This document shows, one piece after another, positions 26,556 to 35,807 of a stretch of 64,000 nt of DNA (its first letter is position 1; each line of letters opens with the position of its first letter). A program made the translations under genes and the position numbers. Origin of the DNA: Streptomyces cyaneogriseus subsp. noncyanogenus (GTDB taxonomy: Bacteria > Actinomycetota > Actinomycetes > Streptomycetales > Streptomycetaceae); the NCBI RefSeq assembly GCF_000931445.1, contig NZ_CP010849.1, positions 7,378,001 through 7,442,000 on the forward strand, read 5' to 3'. The notes below the pieces were generated by a model. It did not search any database. It saw only the letters and a list, made by a program, of their open reading frames with translations, and had not been told where the DNA came from.

Positions 26556-27605
26556 GTGAAGTTCAGCTATGCCATGCTCCCCGACTACCCGCTCGCCGAG
26601 TCGCTCGAATCGATCCGGCTCGCCGACGAACTGGGCTTCCACGCCTGCTACGCCGCCGACGAGACCTGGCACAAGGACCTGTGGCTGCTCTTCGCCGCCG
26701 CCGCGGGCCGCACCAGCCGGATCCGCCTGGGGCCGAGCGTCTCCCCGGTGACCCTGCGGGAGCCGACGCTGATCGCGCAGGCCCTCGCCACCCTGGACGA
26801 GCTGTCCGGCGGACGCGCCGAAGGGGTGCTGTCCAGCGGGAACTTCGGGCTGCTGGCCCAGTACCGGATCGACTGGGCCCGCACCCGGCCGCTGTCCCGG
26901 GTCAAGGAGGCCCTGCACGTGGTGCGCACCCTGCTGGACGAGGGGAGCATCACCTTCGACGGCGAGTTCCACGCCTACGACGGACTGTTCACCTTCGCCC
27001 GTCCCGTCCAGGAGCGGGTGCCGCTGAAGCTGGGCGCGATGCGCGGGCCGAAGTCCTTCGAGGCGGCCGGGGAGCTCTCCGACGGCTGCCACCACGCCCT
27101 GAGCTACACCCGCGAGGCGTACGAGTACGCCGTCCGGCACATCCGCATCGGCGCCGAACGCGCGGGCCGGGACTGGAAGTCGCTCGACATCGGGGCCTGG
27201 GTGGTCTTCGCCACCGGCCCCGACTCCGCGGCGGCCAAGGACGCGGCGCGCAGCATGGTGGGCATCTACGCCTCCTCCATGCCCGAGGAGCAGCTCCGCC
27301 GCAACGGAGTGGAGCCGGGCGAGCTCAAGCCGGTCATCGAGGCCATCGCCGCCGGTGACCTGGCCCGCGGCATCGAGCTGACGACACCGGAGGTCGCCGA
27401 GCGCCTGTCGGTGGCGGGCACCCCGGAGGAGTGCCTGGACAAGATCAGGCGCGAGATCGCCCCCGCCGGGGTGAACCATGTGATCTGCGCGCTCACCGAC
27501 CGCACGCTGGTGAAGGCGTTCACCGGCCGCGACCTGCCGGACGTGGCCGACGTGGACACCCAGCTCCGCCTGATCCACGAACGGATCATGCCCGCCTTCG
27601 CCTGA
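26556..27605 (+). CDS. LLM-class F420-dependent oxidoreductase
   Basis: 349 aa from GTG 26556 behind GGAAGG. A luciferase-like TIM barrel: FSYAMLPDYPLAESLESIRLADELGFHACYAADE at the start, GPSVSPVTLREPTLIAQALATLDELSGGRAEGVLSSG, and a GTPEECLDKIRREIAPAGVNHVI end. The pattern resembles the methylene-tetrahydromethanopterin reductase-like branch, so coenzyme F420 is the likely cofactor. Its substrate is unknown. It is separated from nikE by 132 nt and seems independent. Confidence 0.85.
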   Translation: MKFSYAMLPDYPLAESLESIRLADELGFHACYAADETWHKDLWLLFAAAAGRTSRIRLGPSVSPVTLREPTLIAQALATLDELSGGRAEGVLSSGNFGLLAQYRIDWARTRPLSRVKEALHVVRTLLDEGSITFDGEFHAYDGLFTFARPVQERVPLKLGAMRGPKSFEAAGELSDGCHHALSYTREAYEYAVRHIRIGAERAGRDWKSLDIGAWVVFATGPDSAAAKDAARSMVGIYASSMPEEQLRRNGVEPGELKPVIEAIAAGDLARGIELTTPEVAERLSVAGTPEECLDKIRREIAPAGVNHVICALTDRTLVKAFTGRDLPDVADVDTQLRLIHERIMPAFA

Positions 27606-27735
27606 CCGGTTTGCGGAAACGGCAAGCCCGTTCGACGGCGCGGCCGGGGCAGGTACAGGCTCGTGGGTGAGGCGCCGGGACCGCTCGGGTGGTCCCGGCC
27701 GGCAGACCGACCCACGTCCGTATCGAGGAGACGCC

Positions 27736-28374
27736 ATGAGCGACACCCCGGCCCCGTCCGGGCCCGCCGACTTCTGGGAGGCCCGCTACCGGGAGGCCGG
27801 CCGCGTCTGGAGCGGGCGCCCGAACACCCTGCTGGAGCGGGAGGCGGCCGGCCTCACGCCCGGAACCGCCCTCGACCTCGGGTGCGGCGAGGGCGCCGAC
27901 GCGGTGTGGCTGGCCTCGCGCGGCTGGCGCGTCACCGGCGTGGACATCTCCGCCACCGCCCTCGAACGCGCCGCCCGGCACGCCGCCGAGGCCGGTGTGG
28001 CCGACCGGGTGACCTGGGAGCGCCACGAACTGGGCCGGTCGTTCCCCGAGGGCACCTTCGATCTGGTGAGCGCCCACTACCTCCAGTCGCCCGTCGAACT
28101 GGACCAGCGGGCGGTGCTGCGGAGCGCCGCGGCGGCCGTCGCCGAGGGCGGGACCCTGCTGATCGTCCTGCACGCGGGCTGGCCCTCCTGGCAGAGCGAA
28201 CCGCCCTTCGACCACGTCTTCCCGACGCTGGACGGGGTCACGGCCGAGCTCGCCCTGCCCGAGGACCGGTGGACCGTCGAGACGAGGGAGACGGTCCGCA
28301 GGCCCAGTGCCGCGCCGGACGGCCGCGACGGCTTCCGCGACGACCACGTGTGGCGCCTGCGGCGCGTCCGCTAG
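27736..28374 (+). CDS. Class I SAM-dependent methyltransferase
   Basis: 212 aa, ATG behind CGAGGAG. The protein starts FWEARYREAGRVWSGRPNTLLE and then has motif I LDLGCGEGADAVWLASRGWRVTGVDIS, the post-I Asp, and FDLVSAHYLQSP as motif II. This is the small methyltransferase-11/25 type related to tellurite- and thiopurine-resistance enzymes. The methyl acceptor is unknown. Confidence 0.85.
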   Translation: MSDTPAPSGPADFWEARYREAGRVWSGRPNTLLEREAAGLTPGTALDLGCGEGADAVWLASRGWRVTGVDISATALERAARHAAEAGVADRVTWERHELGRSFPEGTFDLVSAHYLQSPVELDQRAVLRSAAAAVAEGGTLLIVLHAGWPSWQSEPPFDHVFPTLDGVTAELALPEDRWTVETRETVRRPSAAPDGRDGFRDDHVWRLRRVR

Positions 28375-28497
28375 AAGACCGGTACGGGCCCTCGCGTTTG
28401 GGCCGTGCGCACGAAACCCCCGGCGTCGGCGCCGAGTTGCCGGACGGCGGGGCCACAGAGGCCGCTTCGGCACCGGTGGCCGCAGTAGGGTGCCGGT

Positions 28498-29637
28498 GTG
28501 ACTGCCAAGTTGAGTTCCACGAGGGCCCGCGCCGCGCTCCGCACATCGGCGCTCGTCTCGGGTGAGTTGCTGCTGGTGTCGGCGATGCTGGCCGTGTCCC
28601 TGTGGGTGCTCGGCCGGATGTGGTCGGTCGTGTGGCCGCTCGTCGTCGGCCTGCTGCTGACCACGCTGACCTGGCCCCTGACGCGTTTTCTCCGCCGCAA
28701 CGGGTGGAAACCCGCCCTCGCCGCCTCGACCGTGACCGTGCTGTTCCTCGCGGTCGCCACGGGCGTCGTGGCGCTGATCGCCGTACCGGTGGCGTCCCAG
28801 TCCGGCGAGCTGACCGACGGAGTGGTCGAGGGCATCCAGCGGCTGCGCGAGTGGGCCGCCGGGCCGCCGCTGAACATCGGTGACGCCCAGATCAACAAGG
28901 CGTTCGACACGGCGGTGGCCCGTGCCCAGGAGGGCCTCGGCAGCATGGTCACCGCGGTCGTGGCGGGGGTGGGCACCGTGGTGAACGGTGTGGTCACCGC
29001 GGTCCTGGCCCTCTTCCTGATGTTCTTCTTCCTCAAGGACGGCCCGCGGTTCCTGCCGTGGCTCGCCCGTCAGCTGCCCGGCCGGCTCGCCACCGACGTG
29101 CCGACCGTGGCCGCGCGCGGCTGGGACACCCTGAGCGCCTTCGTACGGTCCCAGGCGGCCGTCGGTCTGCTCGACGCCGTGCTGATCGGCCTGGGCCTGT
29201 GGGTGCTGAAGGTGCCGCTGGTGCTCCCGCTGGCGGTACTGACCTTCGTCTCCGCGTTCGTGCCGATCGTGGGCGCCCTGTTCGCCGGTTTCGTCGCGGT
29301 TCTCATCGCCCTGGTCTCCAACGGCCCGACGGACGCGCTGATCGTGCTGGCCATCATCGTCGTGGTGCAGCAGTTGGAGGGCAACGTGTTCCAGCCCATG
29401 ATCCAGAGCCGCGGGCTCGGCCTCCACGCGGCCGTCGTCCTGCTGGCGGTGACGCTGGGCGGCAGTCTGGCCGGCATCGTGGGCAGCCTGCTGGCCGTCC
29501 CGGTCGCCGCGCTGATCGCGGTGGTCTGGAACTACGTGCGCGAGCAGCTCGGCGAGCCCTCCCCGGAACCGGGCGGCGACGAGCCGTCACCGGAACCGGG
29601 GAGCGACGAGCCGGAGAGGGCCACCGCCCCGTCGTAG
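28498..29637 (+). CDS. AI-2E family transporter (PerM/YdiK type)
   Basis: 379 aa, GTG start; TAGGGT about 6 nt upstream could be the -10 of a leaderless transcript. About eight predicted membrane helices, with a central amphipathic region (VASQSGELTDGVVEGIQRL) and the C-terminal pair VGLLDAVLIGLGLWVLKVPLVLPLAVLTFVSAFVPIVGAL plus QQLEGNVFQPMIQSRGLGLHA, the family signature. The tail carries a short tandem repeat (SPEPGGDEPSPEPGSDEPE). The substrate is uncertain: family members export small molecules or act as Na+/H+ antiporters. Confidence 0.87.
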   Translation: MTAKLSSTRARAALRTSALVSGELLLVSAMLAVSLWVLGRMWSVVWPLVVGLLLTTLTWPLTRFLRRNGWKPALAASTVTVLFLAVATGVVALIAVPVASQSGELTDGVVEGIQRLREWAAGPPLNIGDAQINKAFDTAVARAQEGLGSMVTAVVAGVGTVVNGVVTAVLALFLMFFFLKDGPRFLPWLARQLPGRLATDVPTVAARGWDTLSAFVRSQAAVGLLDAVLIGLGLWVLKVPLVLPLAVLTFVSAFVPIVGALFAGFVAVLIALVSNGPTDALIVLAIIVVVQQLEGNVFQPMIQSRGLGLHAAVVLLAVTLGGSLAGIVGSLLAVPVAALIAVVWNYVREQLGEPSPEPGGDEPSPEPGSDEPERATAPS

Positions 29638-29646
29638 CGTGGGCCC

Positions 29647-29664
29647 GGGTCCGGCCGCGGACCC
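29647..29664. terminator. Hairpin between convergent genes
   Basis: GGGTCCG (29647-29653) and CGGACCC (29658-29664) form a perfect 7-bp stem with a 4-nt loop between the AI-2E transporter and the M15 peptidase genes. Confidence 0.45.
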
Positions 29665-29723
29665 GATACCGCGGGCCCGCGACCGGCCCGGCCGCCGTGC
29701 GCCCCGGGGAGGGCGGACCGGCC

Positions 29724-30461
29724 TCAGATGCCGCAGGTCGGCGCGGACCAGTACCGGCTGCCGCGGTGGTCGGCGTGGGTGTGGTCGTCGTGGCCCGGGT
29801 AGCCGGGGCCGAGGATGCCGTTGAAGCCGTGGTTGCGGGCCTGCTTGGCCAGGGTGCACAGGGAGTGCGGGCCCGCGCCCAGGTCGGCGGCGTCCCCGTA
29901 CAGATGGCGGCTGTCGCTCGCGCCGCCCACCGCGTCGTTGCAGGCGCGGGAGCGGAAGCCGCTGGTCACCGTGATCGGCTGGTCGCCCAGCGCGTGCCGC
30001 AGGGCCTCCAGCTTCCACATGGTGCGCAGGGCGTTGGCCTTGGCGGTCGCCGCGCTGACCGCGCCGCCGGACCAGGTGGTGTTGCAGTCGTTGAGCTCGC
30101 TGTACGAGAAGTGGACGGGGGTGCAGTCGTCGTCCTGCAAGGCGTAGAGCTTGCTGAAGGTGGCCGGGCCGGCGATGCCGTCCGCGGTGAGGCCGTACGC
30201 CGCCTGGAAACGCTTGACGGCGGCCGTGGTGGCCGGACCGAACGCGCCGTCGACGGCGAGCACGGAGCCGTAGCCCGGGTAGCCGCCGAGGCGGATCTGC
30301 AACTGCGTGACGTCGGCGCCCGAGGCGCCCTGGGACAGGGTGCGGCTCCAGGTGTAGCAGCCGTCGGCGTGCGCGGTGCCGGCGGTGGCGAGGGTGCCCG
30401 CCGCTATGCCTGCCATGATCATGACAAACGCGAGGACGGCTCTGACGGCGCGAGTGACCAT
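29724..30461 (-). CDS. Secreted zinc D-Ala-D-Ala carboxypeptidase (M15A) with peptidoglycan-binding domain
   Basis: 245 aa from ATG 30461 behind AAGGGGA. The signal peptide ends at THAHA-type AHA-DG. Then comes a PG_binding_1 domain (GASGADVTQLQIRLGGYPG, VDGAFGPATTAAVKRFQ) and a peptidase M15A domain with ligands in SRHLYGDAADLG (His and Asp) and DDHTHAD (HxH). The architecture is that of the Streptomyces albus G zinc DD-peptidase: it trims D-Ala from peptidoglycan peptides outside the cell. All metal ligands are retained. Several Cys pairs suggest disulfides. Confidence 0.9.
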   Translation of the reverse strand: MVTRAVRAVLAFVMIMAGIAAGTLATAGTAHADGCYTWSRTLSQGASGADVTQLQIRLGGYPGYGSVLAVDGAFGPATTAAVKRFQAAYGLTADGIAGPATFSKLYALQDDDCTPVHFSYSELNDCNTTWSGGAVSAATAKANALRTMWKLEALRHALGDQPITVTSGFRSRACNDAVGGASDSRHLYGDAADLGAGPHSLCTLAKQARNHGFNGILGPGYPGHDDHTHADHRGSRYWSAPTCGI

Positions 30462-30684
30462 GTGATCCCCTTGCGGTGAAGAAGCCCGGCGTGGACCGTA
30501 CGGACGGTGTCCTGTGACGCGCGTCAACCATGGGGCATGCGGAGGGGCGCGGGCAAGAGCGGGAGCACCGGCGGGCCGCACGCCGCGCCGGGCGCGTCGC
30601 CTCTCCGGCAGGTGCCCGGCGGCCGAGTGGCCGGGGCCGCCGCGGGTACCCGCGTCCGCGCGAACGGCGAACGAAGGAGCGGTC

Positions 30685-32409
30685 ATGGGTGTCGGGAAGG
30701 GGGCGGGGAAGAACGGGACGGACGCCGCGCGGCTGCGCGAGGCCGCCGCCGAGGTGTTCGGCTGGGACCGTCTGCTCCCCGAGCAGCTCGAGGCGATGGA
30801 GTCCGTCCTCCAGGGCAGGGACACCCTCGTCGTCATGCCGACCGGGTCCGGCAAGTCCGCCGTCTACCAGGTCCCCGGCGTGCTGCTGTCCGGGCCGGTC
30901 GTGGTCGTCTCCCCGCTGCTCGCCCTCCAGCGCGACCAGATCGCCGGCCTGCCCGAGGGCGCCCGGGCCCCCGGCGCCGTCGCCGTCAACTCCGCCCTCG
31001 GCGCGGCGGAGACCGCCTCCGCCTGGGACGCGCTGGACCGGGGCGACGTCCGCTTCGTGTACCTGTCGCCGGAGCAACTGGCCAAGGACGAGGTCGTGGA
31101 GCGGCTGGCCGCCGCCCGGCCCGCCCTGTTCGTCGTCGACGAGGCCCAGTGCGTCTCCTCGTGGGGGCATGACTTCCGGCCCGACTACCTGCGCCTGGAA
31201 CAGGCCGTACGGCGGATGGGGCGGCCCCCGGTGCTCGCCCTGACCGCGACGGCGGCCCCGCCCGTGCGCACCGAGATCACCGAACGGCTCGGCATGCGCC
31301 GGCCGCGGCTGACCGTGGCCGGTTTCGACCGGCCGAACATCCGGCTGGAGGTCCGCCGGTTCCTCGACGAGGACGAGCGGCGCCGCGCCGTGGTCGAACG
31401 CGCGGCGGCCGAACCCAAGCCGGGCATCGTCTACGCGGCGACCCGGCGGGACACCGAGGACTACGCCGGTGAGCTGGCCGCACTCGGCCTGGCCGCCGAG
31501 GCGTACCACGCCGGGCTGCGCGCCGCCGAGCGCGCCCGGATCCACGACGCCTTCCTCGCCGGCGAGGCCGACGTCGTGGTCGCGACCTCGGCGTTCGGCA
31601 TGGGCATCGACAAGGAGGACGTACGGTTCGTGCTGCACGCCGCGCTGCCGGGCTCGCTCGACGCCTACTACCAGGAGATCGGCCGCTGCGGCCGGGACGG
31701 CCGCCCGGCGCTCGCCGTGCTCCACTACCGGTCCGAGGACACCGGCATGCAGACGTACTTCGCCGGGCGCACCCCCGGCCACGAGACCCTGTCCGAGGTC
31801 GCCGACGCCGTGCACGACCACCGCGACGACCCCGCCGGCCTGGACCGGCTGCGGCGGGAGACCGGCCTGTCCCGCAACCGGGTCACCGCGGCGGTGAACC
31901 TGCTGGAGGAGGCCGGCGCCGTCGCCACCGGGGAGGAGGGCGAGATCCGCCCGGAGCACGGCACCCCGCCCGAGGAGGCGGCCGAGCAGGCCGAGGAGGC
32001 CGCCGAGGCACACCGGCGCACCGACCGCTCCCGGGTCGACATGGCCCGGGCGTACGCCGAGACCACCGGCTGCCGGCGGCGGTTCCTGCTCGGCTACTTC
32101 GGCGAGGAGTACCAGGCGCCGTGCGGCACCTGCGACGTGTGCGAGGCCCAGGAGGGCGGGCAGGACGGAGGGCCGGGCGCCCCGGGGGAGACCGGACGGC
32201 CCCGGCATCCCGCCGCGTCCGCCTTCCCGGTCGGGGCCCGGGTACGGCACGGCGAGTGGGGCGAGGGCTCGGTGCTGAGCGAGGACGGCGACCGCATCAC
32301 CGTCCTGTTCGACCGGGCGGGCTACCGCACCCTGTCCCTGGAGGCGCTGGCCGGACGCGACGACCTGCTCACGGTGGTGGACCGGCCGGGGGAGCGGGGC
32401 ACCGGCTGA
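30685..32409 (+). CDS. RecQ-family ATP-dependent DNA helicase
   Basis: 574 aa from ATG 30685 behind AAGGAG. SF2 motifs: Walker A PTGSGKS (52-58), DEAQ box 152-155 followed by CVSSWGHDFRPDY, ALTATA, AYHAGL, ATSAFGMGIDKEDVRFVLH and the Arg finger in QEIGRCGRDGR. The RecQ zinc-binding part is visible as CRRRFLLGYFGEEYQAPCGTCDVC, without an HRDC domain. The last 60 residues (FPVGARVRHGEWGEGSVL, then ITVLFDRAGYRTLSLEAL) form a Tudor/SH3-like module seen at the ends of actinobacterial UvrD-type helicases. Role: 3'-5' unwinding in repair. Confidence 0.9.
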   Translation: MGVGKGAGKNGTDAARLREAAAEVFGWDRLLPEQLEAMESVLQGRDTLVVMPTGSGKSAVYQVPGVLLSGPVVVVSPLLALQRDQIAGLPEGARAPGAVAVNSALGAAETASAWDALDRGDVRFVYLSPEQLAKDEVVERLAAARPALFVVDEAQCVSSWGHDFRPDYLRLEQAVRRMGRPPVLALTATAAPPVRTEITERLGMRRPRLTVAGFDRPNIRLEVRRFLDEDERRRAVVERAAAEPKPGIVYAATRRDTEDYAGELAALGLAAEAYHAGLRAAERARIHDAFLAGEADVVVATSAFGMGIDKEDVRFVLHAALPGSLDAYYQEIGRCGRDGRPALAVLHYRSEDTGMQTYFAGRTPGHETLSEVADAVHDHRDDPAGLDRLRRETGLSRNRVTAAVNLLEEAGAVATGEEGEIRPEHGTPPEEAAEQAEEAAEAHRRTDRSRVDMARAYAETTGCRRRFLLGYFGEEYQAPCGTCDVCEAQEGGQDGGPGAPGETGRPRHPAASAFPVGARVRHGEWGEGSVLSEDGDRITVLFDRAGYRTLSLEALAGRDDLLTVVDRPGERGTG

Positions 32410-32562
32410 GCGTCGCGGGGCCCGCGCACGGCTCCGGGACGTCGGGACGCGGGCCGGCGGGGGTGGTCCGCCGACCGGCCGCGGCGGGCCCGCGGCGCCG
32501 TTTCCGGCCCGGCCCCCGGGGAACCCCGCAACCACCTGCAAACACCGACCGGAGGAGCGCAG

Positions 32563-32850
32563 ATGACCGGCCACGACGACCAGCGGGAACCGGGGGAGAA
32601 CCGGTACAGCCGGGCGCGGGACCAGGACGAACCGGGCGCGCACTCGGGTTCCGAGAGCCAGGCGCGCGAACGCACGGTCCCCGGCACGGCGAGCGCCAAG
32701 GAGGGCTACCAGACGGAGCACGGCACGACGGCGGGCAAGCCCCTGGAGGGCATCGAGAGCAGGGAGAGCGAGGCCGTCCGCCCCGAGGGCGCCGACGACG
32801 AGCGGGAGCACCGCGAACGCGGCCGCGACGAGGGACCCGGCGGCGCCTGA
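32563..32850 (+). CDS. Small hydrophilic, probably disordered protein
   Basis: 95 aa, ATG behind CGGAGGAGC. The sequence is almost free of hydrophobic residues (MTGHDDQREPGENRYSRARD, then GHTTAGKPLEGIESRE-like and DDEREHRERGRDEGPGG). It has charged repeats and no cysteine, like stress-related disordered proteins. It lies 153 nt after the helicase gene. Function unknown; a good ribosome site and a typical streptomycete composition support that it is real. Confidence 0.5.
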   Translation: MTGHDDQREPGENRYSRARDQDEPGAHSGSESQARERTVPGTASAKEGYQTEHGTTAGKPLEGIESRESEAVRPEGADDEREHRERGRDEGPGGA

Positions 32851-32914
32851 GCGCGCCCCCGCCCCCGGCGGGCGGCCCCCCGGCACGGTCCCGTGGACCG
32901 GCGGCCGCACCGCC

Positions 32915-34105
32915 TCAGCCCTCGGCGGCCGCGCCCGCCCGGTGCCCCGCCCACGCCTCCTCGCGCAGTTCGGGCCGCAGCAGGACGTCCGCGGCGGTGC
33001 ACGCCAGTGCCTGCGCCGCGGCGAGCAGGACCTCGCGGGCCCGCCCGGAGGCGGCGGCCGCCGCGAACGCGGGGGTGTGGTCGGAGCCGTCCTCTTCCAT
33101 GATCGCGACGAAGGGGTGGATGGCCGGCACCCGTGCGCTGACGTTGCCGATGTCCGACGACCCCAGGTACACGCCCGGCGCCGGCCGGGTGAGCGTCAGC
33201 CCGGACCGGGACAGATGCCCGGCGAACCGGTCGGAGAGCACGGCACTGTCCCGGAAGTGGTCGTAGCGGACCGCCACCTGCTCCACCTCCGCCCGCGTCC
33301 CCGTGGCCCGGGCGACCCCCTCCGCGGCCTCCCGCAGCCGGCCGACCAGATCGTCCAGGGCACCGGTGGTCGCCGCGCGCAGCCCGAACCGTCCTTCGGC
33401 GTACTCCGGGACGATGTTGGTCGCCGTCCCGCCGTGGGTGACGATGCCCTGCACGTGGGCGGCCTCGGGCAGGCGCCGCCCCAGTACGGCGAGCACGTTG
33501 AACAGCTCGATCAGAGCCGCCAGCGCGTCGACGCCCTCCGTCGGGTTGCCCGTGGGGTGGGCGGCGCGCCCGTGGAACGCCACCTTGTACTGCACCTGGG
33601 CGGTCAGCGGCGCCCACCGCCAGTCGTGGACCCCCGGATGGAACATCAGCGCCGCGTCCACGCCGTCGAACACCCCGGCGTCCACCTCGACGGCCTTGCC
33701 GCCCCCGCCCTCCTCCGCGGGTGTGCCCACGGCCGCCACACACCCGGCGGTCCCGTCCAGCACGTCGTGCAGCGCGAGCGCCGCGCCCAGCCCCGCGGCG
33801 GCGATGAGGTTGTGGCCGCACGCGTGGCCGAGGCCGGGCAGGGCGTCGTACTCCAGCAGCAGCGCCACGGCGGGCCGGCCCCGGCCCGAACGGGCGGCGA
33901 ACGCGGTCGGCATCCCCGCGATCCCGCGTTCGACCGCGAAACCGGCCTTCTCCAGCTCGCCGGTGAGCAGGGCCGCCGCCCGGTGCTCGGCGAAGGCGTA
34001 CTCGGGGTCGGCGTGCAGCCGCAGGGCGGCCTCCCACAGCGTGCCGGCCCGGTCGGTCACGGCCTGGCGGACGTCCTGGTGGACCTCGTCGAGCGTGCGG
34101 GCCAC
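32915..34105 (-). CDS. M20-family amidohydrolase (AbgB/aminobenzoyl-glutamate or N-acyl amino acid hydrolase type)
   Basis: 396 aa from GTG 34105 with GGAAGGAGG ideally placed. M20D motifs: LRLHADPEYAFAEHRAA, LLLEYDALPGLGHACGHNLIAAAGLGAALAL, GTPAEEGGGGKA, MFHPGVHDWRWAP, FHGRAAHPTGNPTEGVDAL and SSDIGNVSARVPAIHPFV. The ALPGLGHACGHN and SDIGNVS elements place it with the AbgB-like subgroup. Metal ligands are intact. It is divergent from the decarboxylase-family gene, and a repeat array sits directly in its promoter. Confidence 0.88.
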   Translation of the reverse strand: MARTLDEVHQDVRQAVTDRAGTLWEAALRLHADPEYAFAEHRAAALLTGELEKAGFAVERGIAGMPTAFAARSGRGRPAVALLLEYDALPGLGHACGHNLIAAAGLGAALALHDVLDGTAGCVAAVGTPAEEGGGGKAVEVDAGVFDGVDAALMFHPGVHDWRWAPLTAQVQYKVAFHGRAAHPTGNPTEGVDALAALIELFNVLAVLGRRLPEAAHVQGIVTHGGTATNIVPEYAEGRFGLRAATTGALDDLVGRLREAAEGVARATGTRAEVEQVAVRYDHFRDSAVLSDRFAGHLSRSGLTLTRPAPGVYLGSSDIGNVSARVPAIHPFVAIMEEDGSDHTPAFAAAAASGRAREVLLAAAQALACTAADVLLRPELREEAWAGHRAGAAAEG

Positions 34106-34119
34106 GTGGCCTCCTTCCA

Positions 34120-34159
34120 TGTCGGAGGGTGTCGGAGGGTGTCGGGCGGTGTCGGACGG
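34120..34159. repeat. Four tandem 10-bp repeats in the divergent promoter region
   Basis: TGTCGGAGGG occurs twice, followed by TGTCGGGCGG and TGTCGGACGG, with a period of exactly one DNA helical turn. An inverted partial copy (GACACCCTCCG, 34201-34211) follows. The array lies 15 nt upstream of the amidohydrolase GTG and within 220 nt of the divergent gene. It could be a cooperative regulator site. Part of it overlaps open codons, so transcription starts must be known to judge it. Confidence 0.55.
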
Positions 34160-34322
34160 GTTGTCTCCTGCCGGCCACGGGTTCCACCGACCCGGCGGGC
34201 GACACCCTCCGGGTTTCGGCGGTCGCACAGCGTCAACACGAGACGGTGTCCCCGGACGGGCCGCCGACGGCCGGCGGCGCGTGCCCGGGGCCGACCGCGC
34301 CGGAACGTACATGGGAGGAACG

Positions 34323-35786
34323 ATGGATCACTCACGGGTACCTGTGCTGGAGGCACTGCGGGAGTTCCGGCGCAGGGGAGACGTGGTCTTCGGTCCGCCC
34401 GGACACAAGCAGGGACGCGGGGTCGACCCCCGGGTGGCGGACGTGGTCGGGATGGACGTGTTCCGGTCCGATGTGCTGTCCCTCAACGGACTGGACGACC
34501 GCCGCCAGTCGCAGGGGGTGCTGAGCCAGGCCCAGGACCTGATGGCGGACGCGGTCGGCGCCGACCGGGCGTTCTTCTCCACCTGCGGCAGCTCCCTGTC
34601 GGTCAAGACCGCCATGCTGGCCGTCGCCGGTCCCGGCGAGAAGCTGCTGCTGTCCCGCAACGCGCACAAGTCCGTCATCGCGGCGGTCGTCGTCAACGGC
34701 GTCGAACCGATCTGGGTCCACCCCAAGTTCGACGCCGAGCGGCACCTGGCCCACCCGCCGGAGCCCGACGACGTGCGCCGCCGCCTCCGGGAACACCCCG
34801 ACGCCAAGGGCATGCTGCTGATCACGCCCACCGACTGGGGCACCTGCGCGGACATCGCCGGTGTCGCCCGGGTCTGCCACGAGTTCGACGTGCCCCTCAT
34901 CGTCGACGAGGCGTGGGGCGCCCACCTGCCCTTCCACCCCGGGCTCCCGGCGTGGGGGATGGACGCCGAGGCCGACCTCGTGGTGACCAGCGTCCACAAG
35001 ATGGGCGGCGCCATCGAGCAGAGCTCCGTCTTCCACCTCCAGTACGACCGGGTCTCGCCGGAGGCGCTCAAACAGCGCGAGGACCTGCTGGGCACCACCA
35101 GCGCCTCCTCCCTGGTGTACGCCACGCTCGACGGCTGGCGCCGGCAGATGGTGGAGCAGGGCCACGAACTCCTCGACGCCGCGCTGCGCCGCGCGGAGCG
35201 GATCCGGCGGGCGGCGGCGGAGCTTCCGGGACTCGCCCCCATGGGCCAGGAGGTCGTCGACGCCGGTCTCGCCGCCGCCTTCGACCCCCTGAAGATCGTG
35301 ATCGACGTGCGGGGACTCGGGATCAGCGGCATGCAGGCGGCCGAGTGGCTGCGGGCCGCGCGCCACGTGGACGTCGGCGGCTCCGACACCTGCCGCATCA
35401 GCGCCTCCGTCACCCACGCCGACGACGACGAGACGGAGAAGGTCCTCCTGGACGCCCTGCACGCCCTGGCCGACGAGGCGGACGACCTGGAGCGGCGCCC
35501 GCCCGTGCGGCTGCCCGCCCCGCCGGCCCTGGAGCTGGAGCAGGCCATGCTGCCGCGCGAGGCGTTCTTCGCGCCGGTCGAGCACGTGCCCGCCGAGCGC
35601 GCCGCCGGCCGGATCGCCGCCGAGCTGATCAGCCCTTACCCTCCCGGGGTACCGGTGGTGGCCCCCGGCGAGGTGATCACCGACGAGGTCCTGGACTACC
35701 TGCGCAGCGGCGTCGAGCACGGGGTCCTCATCCCCGACGCCGCCGATCCCTCGGTGCGGACGCTGCGCGTGGTGGCGCGCACCTGA
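34323..35786 (+). CDS. Orn/Lys/Arg decarboxylase-family PLP enzyme (short form)
   Basis: 487 aa, ATG behind GGGAGGAACG. Fold-type I PLP enzyme: FGPPGHKQGRG near the N-terminus, the STCGSSLSVKTAMLA phosphate-binding loop (86-100), Asp195 in IVDEAWGAH and the PLP lysine K226 in TSVHKMGG. The C-terminal domain (ISPYPPGVPVVAPGEVI) is typical of amino-acid decarboxylases. At under 500 aa it lacks the N-terminal wing domain of inducible E. coli enzymes, as in Gram-positive SpeA/CadA-like proteins. The product would be a polyamine or similar amine. The exact amino acid is not deducible. Confidence 0.85.
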   Translation: MDHSRVPVLEALREFRRRGDVVFGPPGHKQGRGVDPRVADVVGMDVFRSDVLSLNGLDDRRQSQGVLSQAQDLMADAVGADRAFFSTCGSSLSVKTAMLAVAGPGEKLLLSRNAHKSVIAAVVVNGVEPIWVHPKFDAERHLAHPPEPDDVRRRLREHPDAKGMLLITPTDWGTCADIAGVARVCHEFDVPLIVDEAWGAHLPFHPGLPAWGMDAEADLVVTSVHKMGGAIEQSSVFHLQYDRVSPEALKQREDLLGTTSASSLVYATLDGWRRQMVEQGHELLDAALRRAERIRRAAAELPGLAPMGQEVVDAGLAAAFDPLKIVIDVRGLGISGMQAAEWLRAARHVDVGGSDTCRISASVTHADDDETEKVLLDALHALADEADDLERRPPVRLPAPPALELEQAMLPREAFFAPVEHVPAERAAGRIAAELISPYPPGVPVVAPGEVITDEVLDYLRSGVEHGVLIPDAADPSVRTLRVVART

Positions 35787-35807
35787 CGCCGGGCTGCTCC
35801 CACTCCG

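Noticed and set aside
29587..32910. A 1,107-codon minus-strand frame
   Set aside because: It is antisense to the RecQ gene and contains no recognisable domain; the M15 peptidase is read in another frame.
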